A model generated the notes under the pieces. It was not told where the DNA came from, searched no databases, and was given only the letters and a program-made list of their open reading frames with translations. This document shows positions 10,423 to 20,008 of a DNA stretch of 64,000 nt, piece after piece. The stretch spans positions 829,501-893,500 of the forward strand of contig NZ_CP126980.1 in NCBI RefSeq assembly GCF_030252345.1, written 5' to 3'. The DNA is from Actinoplanes oblitus (GTDB taxonomy: Bacteria > Actinomycetota > Actinomycetes > Mycobacteriales > Micromonosporaceae). A program made the position numbers and the translations under genes. Numbering within the stretch: the stretch's first letter is position 1; each line of letters opens with the position of its first letter.

Positions 10423-12039
10423 ATGCCGGAGTTTGTGCCGCTCGCCGACCGCATCGCCGACGCTCTGCTGGAGAGCGACCCCGTGACGGCCCTCTACGCG
10501 GGGGACCATCGCTTCGACGATCGCCTGCCCGACCTCTCCACCGGCGGGGTCCAGGCCCGGGTCGCCATGCTGCGCGACGCGGCCGACGCGCTCAGCGGGA
10601 TCGACGCCGACGCGCTCGACGCCGAGGAGCAGGCCGACCACGCCATCCTCACCGCCCAGGTGGAGCGCGGGCTGTTCGAGCTCACCGACGTCCGTGAGCA
10701 CGAGTGGAACCCGTTGGAGCACAACCCCGGCCCGCTGCTGCACGGCCTGCTGTCCCGGCCGTTCGCGCCGCCCGCCGAGCGGCTGGAGAGCCTGCGCGGC
10801 CGGCTCGCGGCGCTGCCCGACGCGCTGGTCACCGCCCGGTCGGGGCTGCGCGACGTGCCGCGCGTGCACGCCGAGACCGCGGCCGGCCAGTTCGCCGGCA
10901 CCGCCGGGCTGATCCGCGACGAGCTGCCCGTGCTGCTCGACCAGGAGCCCGGGCTGCGCGGCACCGTCGAGCCGGTCGCCGAGGCCGCGCTCCGGGCGCT
11001 CGGCGAGTTCGACGGCTGGCTGCGCGGCCTGCTGGAGGGCGGGGAGCCCGGCCGCGACCCCCGGCTCGGCCGCCGGCTGTGGGAGGCGCGGCTGTGGCAC
11101 ACGCTGGACACCGAGCTCTCCGCGGCCGAGGTGCTCGCCCGGGCCCGGGCGAATCTCGACCGGGTCGGCGCCGAGCTGCGCGTCCTCGCCGCCGAGCTGG
11201 TGGGTGGGCCGGCCGCCGACGAGACGGTGCGCCGGGCGCTGGACACCATCGCCGAGAAACATCCGGACAACGCGACGATCGTCGGCCTGGCCCGGCTGAC
11301 GATGGACGAGGCGACCGCGTTCGTCCGGGAGCACGACGTGGTGTCGCTGGTGGACGACCCGTGCGTGATCGAGGAGATGCCGGAGTTCGCCCGCGGCGTG
11401 GCGGTGGCCTATTGCGATCCGCCCGGCCCGCTGGAGACGGCCGACGTGCCGACGTTCTACTGCATCGCCCCGGCGCCGTCGAGCTGGTCCGCCGAGCGGG
11501 TCCGCAGCTTCTACCGGGAGTACAACCACGAGATGATCCGGAACCTCACCGTGCACGAGGCGATGCCCGGCCACTTCCTGCAGCTGGCGCACGCCCGGCG
11601 GTTCCGGGGCAGCAGCAAGGTGCGGGCGCTCGGCTGGTCCGGCCCGTTCGTCGAGGGGTGGGCGGTCTATGCCGAGGAGCTGATGGCCGGTCTCGGCTTC
11701 GGCGGCACGGCGGTGCGGTTGCAGCAGCTCAAGATGCAGCTCCGGATGAGCCTGAACGCGATCATCGACCAGCTGGTGCACTGCGAGGAACTGCCCGAGG
11801 AGGAGGCGATGGCGCTGATGACCGGGCGCGGCTTCCAGGAGGAGGGCGAGGCGGCCGGCAAGTGGCGGCGGGCCCTGCTCACCTCGACCCAGCTCTCCAC
11901 CTACTTCGTGGGGTACACCGAGGTGTCCGCCATCGCCGCCGCGCGCCCGTTCGGCGCGACGCCGAAAGCGTGGCACGACGCGATGCTGGCGCACGGCTCG
12001 CCGCCGCCACGCCACCTGCGGGCTCTCCTGGGGGTCTGA
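10423..12039 (+). CDS. DUF885 family putative metallopeptidase
   Basis: A 538-residue member of the DUF885 family, which is widespread in actinobacteria and thought to be zinc-peptidase-like. The C-terminal half carries VHEAMPGHFLQLAHA, an HExxxGH motif typical of the family, followed by EGWAVYAEELM, which supplies a further conserved Glu. There is no signal peptide, so it should be cytoplasmic. The ATG at 10423 is 10 bp after mazG and the gene probably shares its transcript. The substrate is unknown. Confidence 0.88.
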   Translation: MPEFVPLADRIADALLESDPVTALYAGDHRFDDRLPDLSTGGVQARVAMLRDAADALSGIDADALDAEEQADHAILTAQVERGLFELTDVREHEWNPLEHNPGPLLHGLLSRPFAPPAERLESLRGRLAALPDALVTARSGLRDVPRVHAETAAGQFAGTAGLIRDELPVLLDQEPGLRGTVEPVAEAALRALGEFDGWLRGLLEGGEPGRDPRLGRRLWEARLWHTLDTELSAAEVLARARANLDRVGAELRVLAAELVGGPAADETVRRALDTIAEKHPDNATIVGLARLTMDEATAFVREHDVVSLVDDPCVIEEMPEFARGVAVAYCDPPGPLETADVPTFYCIAPAPSSWSAERVRSFYREYNHEMIRNLTVHEAMPGHFLQLAHARRFRGSSKVRALGWSGPFVEGWAVYAEELMAGLGFGGTAVRLQQLKMQLRMSLNAIIDQLVHCEELPEEEAMALMTGRGFQEEGEAAGKWRRALLTSTQLSTYFVGYTEVSAIAAARPFGATPKAWHDAMLAHGSPPPRHLRALLGV

Positions 12040-12064
12040 CCGGCACGTCCGGGCGCAGGCGCAG

Positions 12065-12127
12065 ACGCCCGCGGCGGAGCCGGAGACGCCCGCGGCGGAG
12101 CCGGAGACGCCCGCGGCGGAGCCGGAG
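12065..12127. repeat. Three 21-bp tandem repeats
   Basis: The unit acgcccgcggcggagccgga(g) occurs three times without change at 12065-12085, 12086-12106 and 12107-12127. It fills the gap between the convergent DUF885 and lipoprotein genes. Confidence 0.9.
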
Positions 12128-12132
12128 CGCGG

Positions 12133-12777
12133 TCAGCGGGAGCGGTGGTCGTGGACCCGCACGCCCGCCGGCAGGCGGAAGCCGTCCGGGTCGGCGCGGG
12201 AGGTGAGCTCGGTCAGGGTGATCTCCAACCGGGTCGTCCCGCCTACCGTGCCGGTGAAGGCGGCCAGCGTGCCGTCCCCGGTCACGCAGGCCTCGTAAGC
12301 GGCCGGCCCGCCCCATCGGACGCAGGCGGCGTGCCGCTGGGCGATGGTGGTGTCCCGCTGGGAGATCACCAGGGCCGGGTCGGTCTCGGCCGAGCGGAGC
12401 ATCGTGGCGACCGCCTCCGGGGTGATCAGACCGGTGGCGGCCGGCAGCTCGGGGTCGGCCTTGGCGGTGATGACGCAGGCCGCCGCGTCGCACCGGGTGG
12501 TGTCGGCCGGGGTGACGATGAGCCGCCCGGCCGGCCAGCGGTACGCGGTCCGGGCCGGGTCCTGTGCCCGGGCCACCGTGGCGGTGCCGCCGTCGGCCAG
12601 GCGGTAGATGGCGGTGTAGGTCAGGCCGGCCGAGTCGGCGAGCTGGCCGGCGATCACCGCCACCGCGTCGGCCGGGCCGACCCCGGCGGCGCTGGCCTGA
12701 TCGACACCGGTGCAGGCCGCCCCGGCGAGCAGCGCGCCGGCGGCCAGTAATCCATTCACGAAACGACGGCGGGCCAC
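12133..12777 (-). CDS. Putative lipoprotein of unknown function
   Basis: About 214 residues. After a basic start comes a hydrophobic stretch and a lipobox LAGAAC, so it is probably a membrane-anchored lipoprotein. Two Cys pairs (CDAAAC and CVRWGGPAAYEAC) in the mature part could form disulfides. I do not recognise the family. The start is uncertain: in-frame GTGs lie at 12777, 12783 and 12786 and an ATG at 12825; 12777 gives the most normal signal peptide. It faces the DUF885 gene and sits behind a PilZ gene on the same strand. Confidence 0.7.
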   Translation of the reverse strand: MARRRFVNGLLAAGALLAGAACTGVDQASAAGVGPADAVAVIAGQLADSAGLTYTAIYRLADGGTATVARAQDPARTAYRWPAGRLIVTPADTTRCDAAACVITAKADPELPAATGLITPEAVATMLRSAETDPALVISQRDTTIAQRHAACVRWGGPAAYEACVTGDGTLAAFTGTVGGTTRLEITLTELTSRADPDGFRLPAGVRVHDHRSR

Positions 12778-12860
12778 GATCACCACCCTGGCCCAACCCC
12801 GATGTCGCGCGCAAACGATATCCACCGATCAATGGACCGGCGGACCGATCAATCGTTCAT

Positions 12861-13490
12861 TCAGGCGGACTCCGCGGTTCTGGCGCGCATCTGGAGCTGA
12901 TAACGCATGACATAACGGCGAATGATCTTCGCCTGCCACTCCTCCGGGTCGTAGAGCGCGACCATCTCCACCGAGAGCGGCCCGCGTACCGGCACCTGCT
13001 GGCGCATCGCGCTGGCCTTCGTCACGGTGGCCGGCAGCTCGATCACGTCCGGCCCGAGCTGCGTCCGCAGCGACACCTCGTGGCCGGGCCGCACCTCGAC
13101 GTCGGTGAAGTGCGCGCGCACCGAGCGCTCACTGATGTCGTGGACCCAGCCGATCGCCTCCGGGAGCTCGGGGCGCGTCATCACGATCGGCTCGCCGCCG
13201 CCGCCGCGCACGTAGAGCCGGTTCTGGTTGATCTGCGGCTCCCCGATGAACCGCAGCTCGGCGCGGTTCTCGTCGACAGCGGCGACCGCGGCGGACACCT
13301 CGAACCGGCCGCGGGGCGCGGCTGCCCAGCGCAGCGTCACCGTGGCGCCGGTGGCCGGTACGTCGGCACGGGGGAGCGAGACGGTCACGGCCGCGGCGGA
13401 GGCGGCCACGACACGGACGCCGGAGTGGCATTCGCCGCCGGCCTCCATCTCGATGTGTGAGCCGTCCTCGGGAAACAGGCTGCTGCTCAT
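12861..13490 (-). CDS. PilZ domain protein, probable c-di-GMP sensor
   Basis: A 209-residue soluble protein with a YcgR-like layout: an N-terminal beta-rich domain followed by a PilZ domain. The PilZ c-di-GMP motif is present as RLYVR (RxxxR) and then DISERS, where the usual DxSxxG has Ser in place of Gly. The ATG at 13490 follows AGGGGGC at good spacing; the in-frame ATG at 13532 lacks one. The gene diverges from eno with a 249-bp gap. A GGDEF/EAL protein elsewhere in the window fits c-di-GMP signalling in this organism. Confidence 0.82.
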   Translation of the reverse strand: MSSSLFPEDGSHIEMEAGGECHSGVRVVAASAAAVTVSLPRADVPATGATVTLRWAAAPRGRFEVSAAVAAVDENRAELRFIGEPQINQNRLYVRGGGGEPIVMTRPELPEAIGWVHDISERSVRAHFTDVEVRPGHEVSLRTQLGPDVIELPATVTKASAMRQQVPVRGPLSVEMVALYDPEEWQAKIIRRYVMRYQLQMRARTAESA

Positions 13491-13527
13491 AGTGCCCCCT
13501 GTTTCGGCAGGCGAGCCGCTGTTTTGA

Positions 13528-13654
13528 GGCATACCGGCGAGTCAAGTTGCCGGGCGGGCGGCCGAGGGCCCGGGAAAATCACCCACCCGGCGACCGGCTG
13601 CCGGGGCATACCGGCCGGTGAAGTTGACCGGGCGGCCGAACGAGCGCCCGGTGG
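13528..13654. repeat. Two imperfect direct repeats between pilZ-type gene and eno
   Basis: A segment starting ggcataccggc occurs at 13528-13574 and again at 13605-13654, both continuing (g/c)aagttg and a GC-rich hairpin. The second copy contains an 8-bp stem, 13627-13634 with 13645-13652. The pair sits in the divergent promoter region. Confidence 0.6.
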
Positions 13655-13724
13655 GCTCGATACGCTCAGGAGCGTGGTCGGCCCGCAGGGTCGCGGACCG
13701 AAACTGTATTCGTACAACGCTTAG

Positions 13725-15023
<1,299 letters not shown>

Positions 15024-15047
15024 CACCGGACCGGCAGATCATGGGTG

Positions 15048-15075
15048 GTGGCACCCGCCCGGCGGTGGGTGCCAC
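15048..15075 (+). terminator. Hairpin after eno
   Basis: Arms 15048-15056 and 15067-15075 form a perfect 9-bp GC-rich stem in the eno-ftsB gap. No T-run follows, so it may only attenuate read-through. Confidence 0.45.
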
Positions 15076-15115
15076 AATCCGTGACGGTCGTATCGATCGG
15101 GGGGAGGGCCGACGG

Positions 15116-15712
15116 ATGACACAGCGCCGCATGCCGAGCGGTCAGGGCCCGTCCCGTCGCGCGACCGGCGCCACCGGCCGTCCCGGCTCGCGGACCCGGG
15201 TCACCGGTCCGGTCCGGACCGAGGCACGCCCGACCGTGCGGGTGCCCACGTCCCGCTCCGCGCGGCCGGCCGGCTCCCGGCGGACGTCACAGTCCGGCGG
15301 CCCGGCGGCCAAACGCACCGCCGCCCCACGCCCGCGCTCGCTGACCAGCCGGGCCACCGTCCTGCTCGCGATCTTCGTGGTTCTCGCCCTGGCCTACACC
15401 TACCCGTTGCGGATCTACCTGCAGCAGGAGGCGCAGATCGCGGAGATGGAGCGGGCGCAGGCCGCCCAGCAGGCCAAGATCGCCGAGACCCGCAAGGAGC
15501 TGGCGAAGTGGGGCGACGACGACTACATCCGGATTCAGGCCCGGGAGCAGGGTTTCTTCGTGCGCCCGGGTGAGACGCCGCTGCGGGTCTACTCCGACCC
15601 GGACGCCGCGGCTCGCGAGTCCGATCAGAAATCCCCGGCGGCCGCTCCGGACCGCTGGTACGACACGCTGTGGCACAGCGTCCAAGCCGCCAACGCGGAG
15701 CCTTCGAACTGA
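15116..15712 (+). CDS. ftsB: FtsB/DivIC-type septum formation initiator
   Basis: A 198-residue bitopic membrane protein of the divisome. A long basic, Arg/Pro-rich cytoplasmic region (about 1-80) is followed by one transmembrane segment (VLLAIFVVLALAYTYPL), then a coiled coil (QQEAQIAEMERAQAAQQ and onward) and the conserved DDYIRIQAREQGFFVRPGE that marks DivIC/FtsB of actinobacteria. ATG 15116 follows GGGGGAGGG. The stop overlaps the start of the next gene (TGATG). It corresponds in place to Rv1024. Confidence 0.92.
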   Translation: MTQRRMPSGQGPSRRATGATGRPGSRTRVTGPVRTEARPTVRVPTSRSARPAGSRRTSQSGGPAAKRTAAPRPRSLTSRATVLLAIFVVLALAYTYPLRIYLQQEAQIAEMERAQAAQQAKIAETRKELAKWGDDDYIRIQAREQGFFVRPGETPLRVYSDPDAAARESDQKSPAAAPDRWYDTLWHSVQAANAEPSN

Positions 15713-16212
15713 TGGAAGCACCAAGCCCCGCCGACCTCGACATCGTGGCGGCCCAGCTCGGCCGCCGTCCCCGCGGCACCCGGGCGATCGCGCACCGCTG
15801 CCCATGCGGCAACCCGGACGTGGTGGAGACCTCACCGCGGCTGGACGACGGCACGCCGTTCCCGACGATGTACTACCTCACCTGCCCGCACGCCACCGCC
15901 GCCTGCTCCCGGCTGGAGTCGGCCGGCGTGATGCGCGACATGCAGGAGCGGCTCAGCACCGACCCGGAGCTGGCCGCCCACTACGCCCGCGCGCACCGGG
16001 ACTATCTGGACCGGCGCCAGGCGATCGACGACGTGCCGGAGATCCACGACGTCTCGGCCGGCGGCATGCCGGACCGGGTGAAGTGCCTGCACGTCCACCT
16101 GGGACACGCGCTGGCCGCCGGCCGCGGGGTGAACCCGTTCGGCGACGAGGTGCGGGACGCCGTCGAGCCGTGGTGGGCCGAGGGCCCCTGCGTCAAGCGC
16201 GACGAATGCTGA
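15712..16212 (+). CDS. DUF501 family protein
   Basis: A 166-residue cytoplasmic protein of unknown function that nearly always follows divIC in actinobacteria (Rv1025 position). Conserved features visible are CPCGNPDVVETSPRL, YYLTCP, and VKCLHVHLGHALAAG, giving several Cys and His residues that could bind metal. Its start overlaps the ftsB stop and its own stop overlaps the next start, so it is translated as part of a coupled operon. Confidence 0.9.
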   Translation: MEAPSPADLDIVAAQLGRRPRGTRAIAHRCPCGNPDVVETSPRLDDGTPFPTMYYLTCPHATAACSRLESAGVMRDMQERLSTDPELAAHYARAHRDYLDRRQAIDDVPEIHDVSAGGMPDRVKCLHVHLGHALAAGRGVNPFGDEVRDAVEPWWAEGPCVKRDEC

Positions 16213-16700
16213 TCCGCCGCGCCCGGACCGGCGACGTCAAGGCGATCCGTGCCCTGGTCGACACGTACACCACCGACCGGCGGCTGCTCAGCAAGGCGAC
16301 GGTCACCCTCTACGAGTGCGTCCAGGAGTTCTGGGTGGCAGTCGACGAGGACGACGTGGTGGTCGGCTGCGGCGCCCTGCACGTGATGTGGGAGGACCTG
16401 GCCGAGATCCGCACGGTCGCCGTGCACCCCGACAAGCGCGGGCACAAGATCGGCCACAAGATCGTCGGCGCGCTTCTCGACCAGGCGCGTGAGCTGGGCG
16501 TACGCCGGGTCTTCTGCCTCACCTTCGAGACCGGGTTCTTCGGCTCGTTCGGGTTCACCGAGATCGACGGCGCCCCGGTGCCGCACGCCGTCTACGAGCA
16601 GCTGCTGCGCTCCTACGACGAGGGTGTCGCCGAGTTCCTCGACCTGGAGCGGGTCAAGCCGAACACGCTGGGCAACAAGCGGATGCTGCTGCACCTGTGA
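16206..16700 (+). CDS. argA: ArgA-like amino-acid N-acetyltransferase (GNAT)
   Basis: A 164-residue GNAT protein closely resembling the short actinobacterial N-acetylglutamate synthase (Rv2747 type), which makes N-acetylglutamate for arginine synthesis. Matching features are RARTGDVKAIRALVDTY, LYECVQEFWVA, GCGALHVMWEDLAEIRTVAV, the acetyl-CoA loop region RGHKIGHKIV, LTFETGFFGSFGF and the C-terminal VKPNTLGNKRMLL. The ATG overlaps the DUF501 stop. In M. tuberculosis this gene is not next to DUF501, so the location is a local feature. Confidence 0.85.
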   Translation: MLIRRARTGDVKAIRALVDTYTTDRRLLSKATVTLYECVQEFWVAVDEDDVVVGCGALHVMWEDLAEIRTVAVHPDKRGHKIGHKIVGALLDQARELGVRRVFCLTFETGFFGSFGFTEIDGAPVPHAVYEQLLRSYDEGVAEFLDLERVKPNTLGNKRMLLHL

Positions 16701-16728
16701 ACGCCGGACACCGGGGGGAAGGGCACCC

Positions 16729-17640
16729 ATGAGAGTCGCCGCCATCGACTGCGGGACCAACGCGATCCGCCTGCTGATCGCCGACGTCGACGGCGATCGG
16801 CTGACCGACGTCGTACGGAAAATGGTGATCGTCCGTCTCGGCGAGGGCGTGGACCGTACCGGGATGCTGTCACCCGCCGCGATCGAGCGCACCCGGGTCG
16901 CGCTGGCGGGTTACGCCGCGGAGATCGCCGCGGCCGGTGTCCGGAGGACCCGGATGTGCGCCACCTCGGCCTCCCGGGACGCCTCGAACGCGCAGGATTT
17001 CCGGGACATGGTCCGCGGCGTGCTGGGCCTGGACCCCGAGGTGATCTCCGGCGCGGAGGAGGCTGCCCTCTCCTTCCTCGGCGCGGTCAAGGGCCTCGAC
17101 GCTCCGGGCCCCTACCTGGTCTTCGACCTGGGCGGCGGTTCCACCGAGTTCGTCACCGGGACGGACACCGTCGAGCACGCGATCTCGATGGACATCGGCT
17201 GCGTCCGGATGACCGAGCGGCACCTGCACGACGACCCGCCGACCGCGGACCAGCTGGCGGCGGCCGAGAAGGACATCACGGCCGCCGTGGACACCGCCCT
17301 GGCGGCCGTCCCGGGCCGGGAGGCGCGCACCCTGGTCGGCCTGGCCGGTACGGTCGCCACCGTGGCGGCGCTGGCGCACGACCTGCCGGAGTACGACTCG
17401 GCCCGCATCCACCACAGCCGGGTCAGCCGGGACGCGGTCAGCCGGGTCACCGGCGACCTGCTCGGGATGACCGTCGAGCAGCGGCGGGCGCTGCCGGTGA
17501 TGCATCCGGGCCGGGCCGACGTGATCGGCGGCGGGGCCTTGATCATGCGCGTCATCATGGAGCGTTCCGGCCAGCACACGGTGATCGCCTCGGAGCACGA
17601 CATCCTCGACGGGATCGCGTTCGGCCTGGCCGCCGACTGA
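16729..17640 (+). CDS. ppx: Exopolyphosphatase, Ppx/GppA family
   Basis: Hydrolyses terminal phosphate from polyphosphate and/or pppGpp. The 303-residue sugar-kinase/Hsp70-fold protein has the phosphate-1 motif DCGTNAIRLLIAD at the N-terminus, CATSASRDASNA, and the phosphate-2 motif FDLGGGSTEFV. It lacks the HD and C-terminal domains of the long enterobacterial Ppx, as usual for actinobacterial Ppx1. It closes the eno block, as Rv1026 does. Polyphosphate kinase 2 and a CHAD protein lie about 20 kb away. Confidence 0.93.
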   Translation: MRVAAIDCGTNAIRLLIADVDGDRLTDVVRKMVIVRLGEGVDRTGMLSPAAIERTRVALAGYAAEIAAAGVRRTRMCATSASRDASNAQDFRDMVRGVLGLDPEVISGAEEAALSFLGAVKGLDAPGPYLVFDLGGGSTEFVTGTDTVEHAISMDIGCVRMTERHLHDDPPTADQLAAAEKDITAAVDTALAAVPGREARTLVGLAGTVATVAALAHDLPEYDSARIHHSRVSRDAVSRVTGDLLGMTVEQRRALPVMHPGRADVIGGGALIMRVIMERSGQHTVIASEHDILDGIAFGLAAD

Positions 17641-17867
17641 TCGCCCACGGTCGGCCGACCGGACATTTCGAAATACCGTTTCGGCCATTTTTCGCCACCC
17701 CGGTGTCGCTGCGGCGGCACCCTGCGTCATTTTCCCAGCAAAGTCTCAGGGCTCCACCTGTGATTGTCGATAACCGCAGGTGAAGTGGGGTCGCGCGATC
17801 CTCCGGCGGGTCGTTATCCTCGCCTGCCAAGCGATCGGGCCTCGATCGTGCGTGAAAGGAAACGTCA

Positions 17868-18440
17868 ATGTCGAACCCGGTTGAGCCGACTCCGTACGGC
17901 GCGAACGTTCCGCCGGCCACCGGCGGTCCGGCCTACCCGCCGCCGAACGGTGGCGCCGCCGGCTTCCCGCCGCCGAACGCCGGCGCCCAGGGCTTCCCGC
18001 CGGCCGGTGGCGCTCAGGGCTTCCCGCCGGCTCCGGGCGCTCCCGGCGCCCCGGGCTTCCCCGGTGCCCTCCCGACCCCGCCGAAGAAGTCGGCGGGCAA
18101 GAAGGTGCTCAGCGTCCTCGGCGTGATCGCCGTGATCATCGTGGTCGCCGGGCTGAAGTTCGGCCTGCGCAGCGCGCTCTCCTCGGACCCGACCGCGGAT
18201 GCCAAGGTCGGTGACTGCATCTCGGTGAACAGCGCTCTGAAGGACGAGGCGTCGGACACCGACGCCAAGATCGTCGAGTGCTCCTCGTCGGACGCCAAGT
18301 TCACCGTGATCGGCCGCGTCGAAGGCGTCAGCGACGTGAACAGCACGGCGTGCGACAAGTTCTTCAAGGAGGGCGACGAGGGCGCCGTGCTCTCCAGCGA
18401 CAAGGGCAAGGGCTACCTGCTCTGCGTGAAGACCAAGTAA
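17868..18440 (+). CDS. Proline-rich LppU/SCO3897-like membrane protein
   Basis: 190 residues. The first 65 are a Pro/Gly/Ala-rich disordered tail with repeated GFPP blocks, followed by a Lys-rich patch, one transmembrane segment (VLSVLGVIAVIIVVAGLKF) and an exported domain starting AKVGDCISVN with four Cys, as in the LppU/SCO3897 family. Function is unknown. GAAAGGAAA precedes the ATG. It is transcribed alone: a 227-bp gap lies in front and a strong terminator behind. Confidence 0.78.
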   Translation: MSNPVEPTPYGANVPPATGGPAYPPPNGGAAGFPPPNAGAQGFPPAGGAQGFPPAPGAPGAPGFPGALPTPPKKSAGKKVLSVLGVIAVIIVVAGLKFGLRSALSSDPTADAKVGDCISVNSALKDEASDTDAKIVECSSSDAKFTVIGRVEGVSDVNSTACDKFFKEGDEGAVLSSDKGKGYLLCVKTK

Positions 18441-18456
18441 GCGGCACCGAGTAGGT

Positions 18457-18499
18457 CCACCGGGGGTGGTGCGTCGTCACGGCGTACCACCCCCGGTGG
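18457..18499 (+). terminator. Strong hairpin terminator
   Basis: Perfect 14-bp arms (18457-18470 and 18486-18499) close a 15-nt loop just after the proline-rich membrane protein gene. Confidence 0.8.
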
Positions 18500-18511
18500 C
18501 ATTCTGGTCCG

Positions 18512-19264
18512 GTGCAACCGTCCGAGGCGTCACCGCGTACCCCCGAGGGGGTTGCCGCACAGGCGGCCTCGGCCGCCTCGCTGCCCGTGCTGGACGCGCG
18601 CGTCGCGGATTGTTTCGCCTGTCCCCGGCTGGTCGCCTGGCGCACCGACGTGGCCACGGTCAAGCGCGCCTCGTTCCGTGACCAGGATTACTGGGGGCGC
18701 CCGGTGCCCGGTTTCGGCCCGGCGGACGCCTCGATCGCCGTGCTGGGCCTCGCGCCCGCCGCGCACGGCGGCAACCGGACCGGCCGGATCTTCACCGGCG
18801 ACCGCTCCGGCGACGTGCTCTTCGCCGCCCTGCACCGCGCCGGGCTGGCCAACCAGCCGACCAGCGTCGCCGCCGATGACGGCCTGGAGCTGCGGCACAC
18901 CCGGATCTTCTCGGCGGTGCGCTGCGCCCCGCCGGACAACAAGCCCACCCCACAGGAGCGGGACACCTGCGCGCCCTGGTTCCAGCATGAGCTGACGCTC
19001 ATCAGACCCACCTTGCAGGCCGTGGTCACGCTTGGCGCGTTCGCCTGGGCCGCCTGGTGGCCGGCGATGCGATCGGCGTACGGGGTACGCCCGCCCGTCC
19101 CTCGCCCGAAATTCGGGCACGGCGCCGAGGTGCACCTGCCCGGCGTGCCCCCGGTGCTGGGCTGCTTCCACGTCAGCCAGCAGAACACCTTCACCGGCCG
19201 GCTCACCCCCGGCATGCTGGACGAGGTGTTCACCCGTGCGAAGGTTCTGGCGGGCCTGGCATGA
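18512..19264 (+). CDS. Uracil-DNA glycosylase, family 5 (UdgB)
   Basis: Removes uracil and deaminated purines from DNA in base excision repair. About 250 residues with the family's iron-sulfur cysteines (CFACPRL, CAPPDNKP and CFHVSQQ region), the active-site motif LGLAPAAHGGNRTGR and the second motif HVSQQNTFTGRLT. The start is GTG 18512, 12 bp past the upstream terminator stem, so a later start is possible. It precedes the DUF4129/MoxR cluster by 51 bp. Confidence 0.9.
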   Translation: MQPSEASPRTPEGVAAQAASAASLPVLDARVADCFACPRLVAWRTDVATVKRASFRDQDYWGRPVPGFGPADASIAVLGLAPAAHGGNRTGRIFTGDRSGDVLFAALHRAGLANQPTSVAADDGLELRHTRIFSAVRCAPPDNKPTPQERDTCAPWFQHELTLIRPTLQAVVTLGAFAWAAWWPAMRSAYGVRPPVPRPKFGHGAEVHLPGVPPVLGCFHVSQQNTFTGRLTPGMLDEVFTRAKVLAGLA

Positions 19265-19315
19265 TGCGAGTCCTGTCCGATTCCCTCCTCGAGTCACGGA
19301 TCTGAAACCGCCCGC

Positions 19316-20008
19316 ATGGACCTCAAGATGGTGCGCCGCTGGTGGCCGCTGGCCGCCGTCATCGGCCTGCTCTTCGTGACCTCGCTGGCGGCCACCCGAT
19401 CCGCGCCGCAACTGGACCGGATCACGCCGAGAGCGACAGCCACGCCCACCCAGGCGCCGCTGCTGCCGCCCACCGCCCGCCCGACGCCCTCGTCGACCAC
19501 CGAGACCCCGGTCGAGGCGGCCCGCGGCCTGCCCGACTGGGTCGGCACCGCGACCACGGTCATCCTGGTCATCCTGGTGGTCGTCATGGTGGTGGTGCTG
19601 TCCTGGGCGCTGATCCGGGACGCCGGTCGCCGGCGGCGCAACCGGACCGGCCGCCTCGCCCCGCGTCGCGCCGGGCAGACCGCCGAGGACCTGGTCGCCG
19701 CGCTCGACGCCGGCCTGGAGGAGCTCTCCGACACCGACCGTGACCCGCGTCGCGCGGTGATCGCCTGCTGGGTGCGCCTGGAGCAGGCGGCCGCCGCGGC
19801 CGGCACCCCGCGGCATCCCGGCGACAGCCCGACCGACCTGGTCGGCCGGCTGCTCGCCGAGCAGCGGGTGGACGCGACGGTGCTGGCCGCGCTGATGGAG
19901 GTGTACCGGGAGGCCCGGTACGCCACGCACGCCGTCGACGACCACATGCGCCAGCAGGCCCGGTACGCGCTGGAGCGCCTGCGCGCCGACCTCGGGGCCC
20001 TGGCATGA
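19316..20008 (+). CDS. DUF4129 domain membrane protein
   Basis: 230 residues. An N-terminal hydrophobic segment acts as signal or first membrane span, a Pro/Thr-rich linker lies outside, and a second span (TTVILVILVVVMVVVLSW) leads into a cytoplasmic helical DUF4129 domain with CWVRLEQAA and the ending YREARYATHAVDD. DUF4129 proteins are regularly found with MoxR and DUF58 proteins and sometimes transglutaminases. Its stop overlaps the next gene's start (ATGA). Confidence 0.85.
   Translation: MDLKMVRRWWPLAAVIGLLFVTSLAATRSAPQLDRITPRATATPTQAPLLPPTARPTPSSTTETPVEAARGLPDWVGTATTVILVILVVVMVVVLSWALIRDAGRRRRNRTGRLAPRRAGQTAEDLVAALDAGLEELSDTDRDPRRAVIACWVRLEQAAAAAGTPRHPGDSPTDLVGRLLAEQRVDATVLAALMEVYREARYATHAVDDHMRQQARYALERLRADLGALA

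Noticed and set aside
17648..17661. cggtcggccgaccg palindrome after ppx as a terminator
   Set aside because: It has no loop and no T-run; a chance palindrome in GC-rich DNA is as likely.
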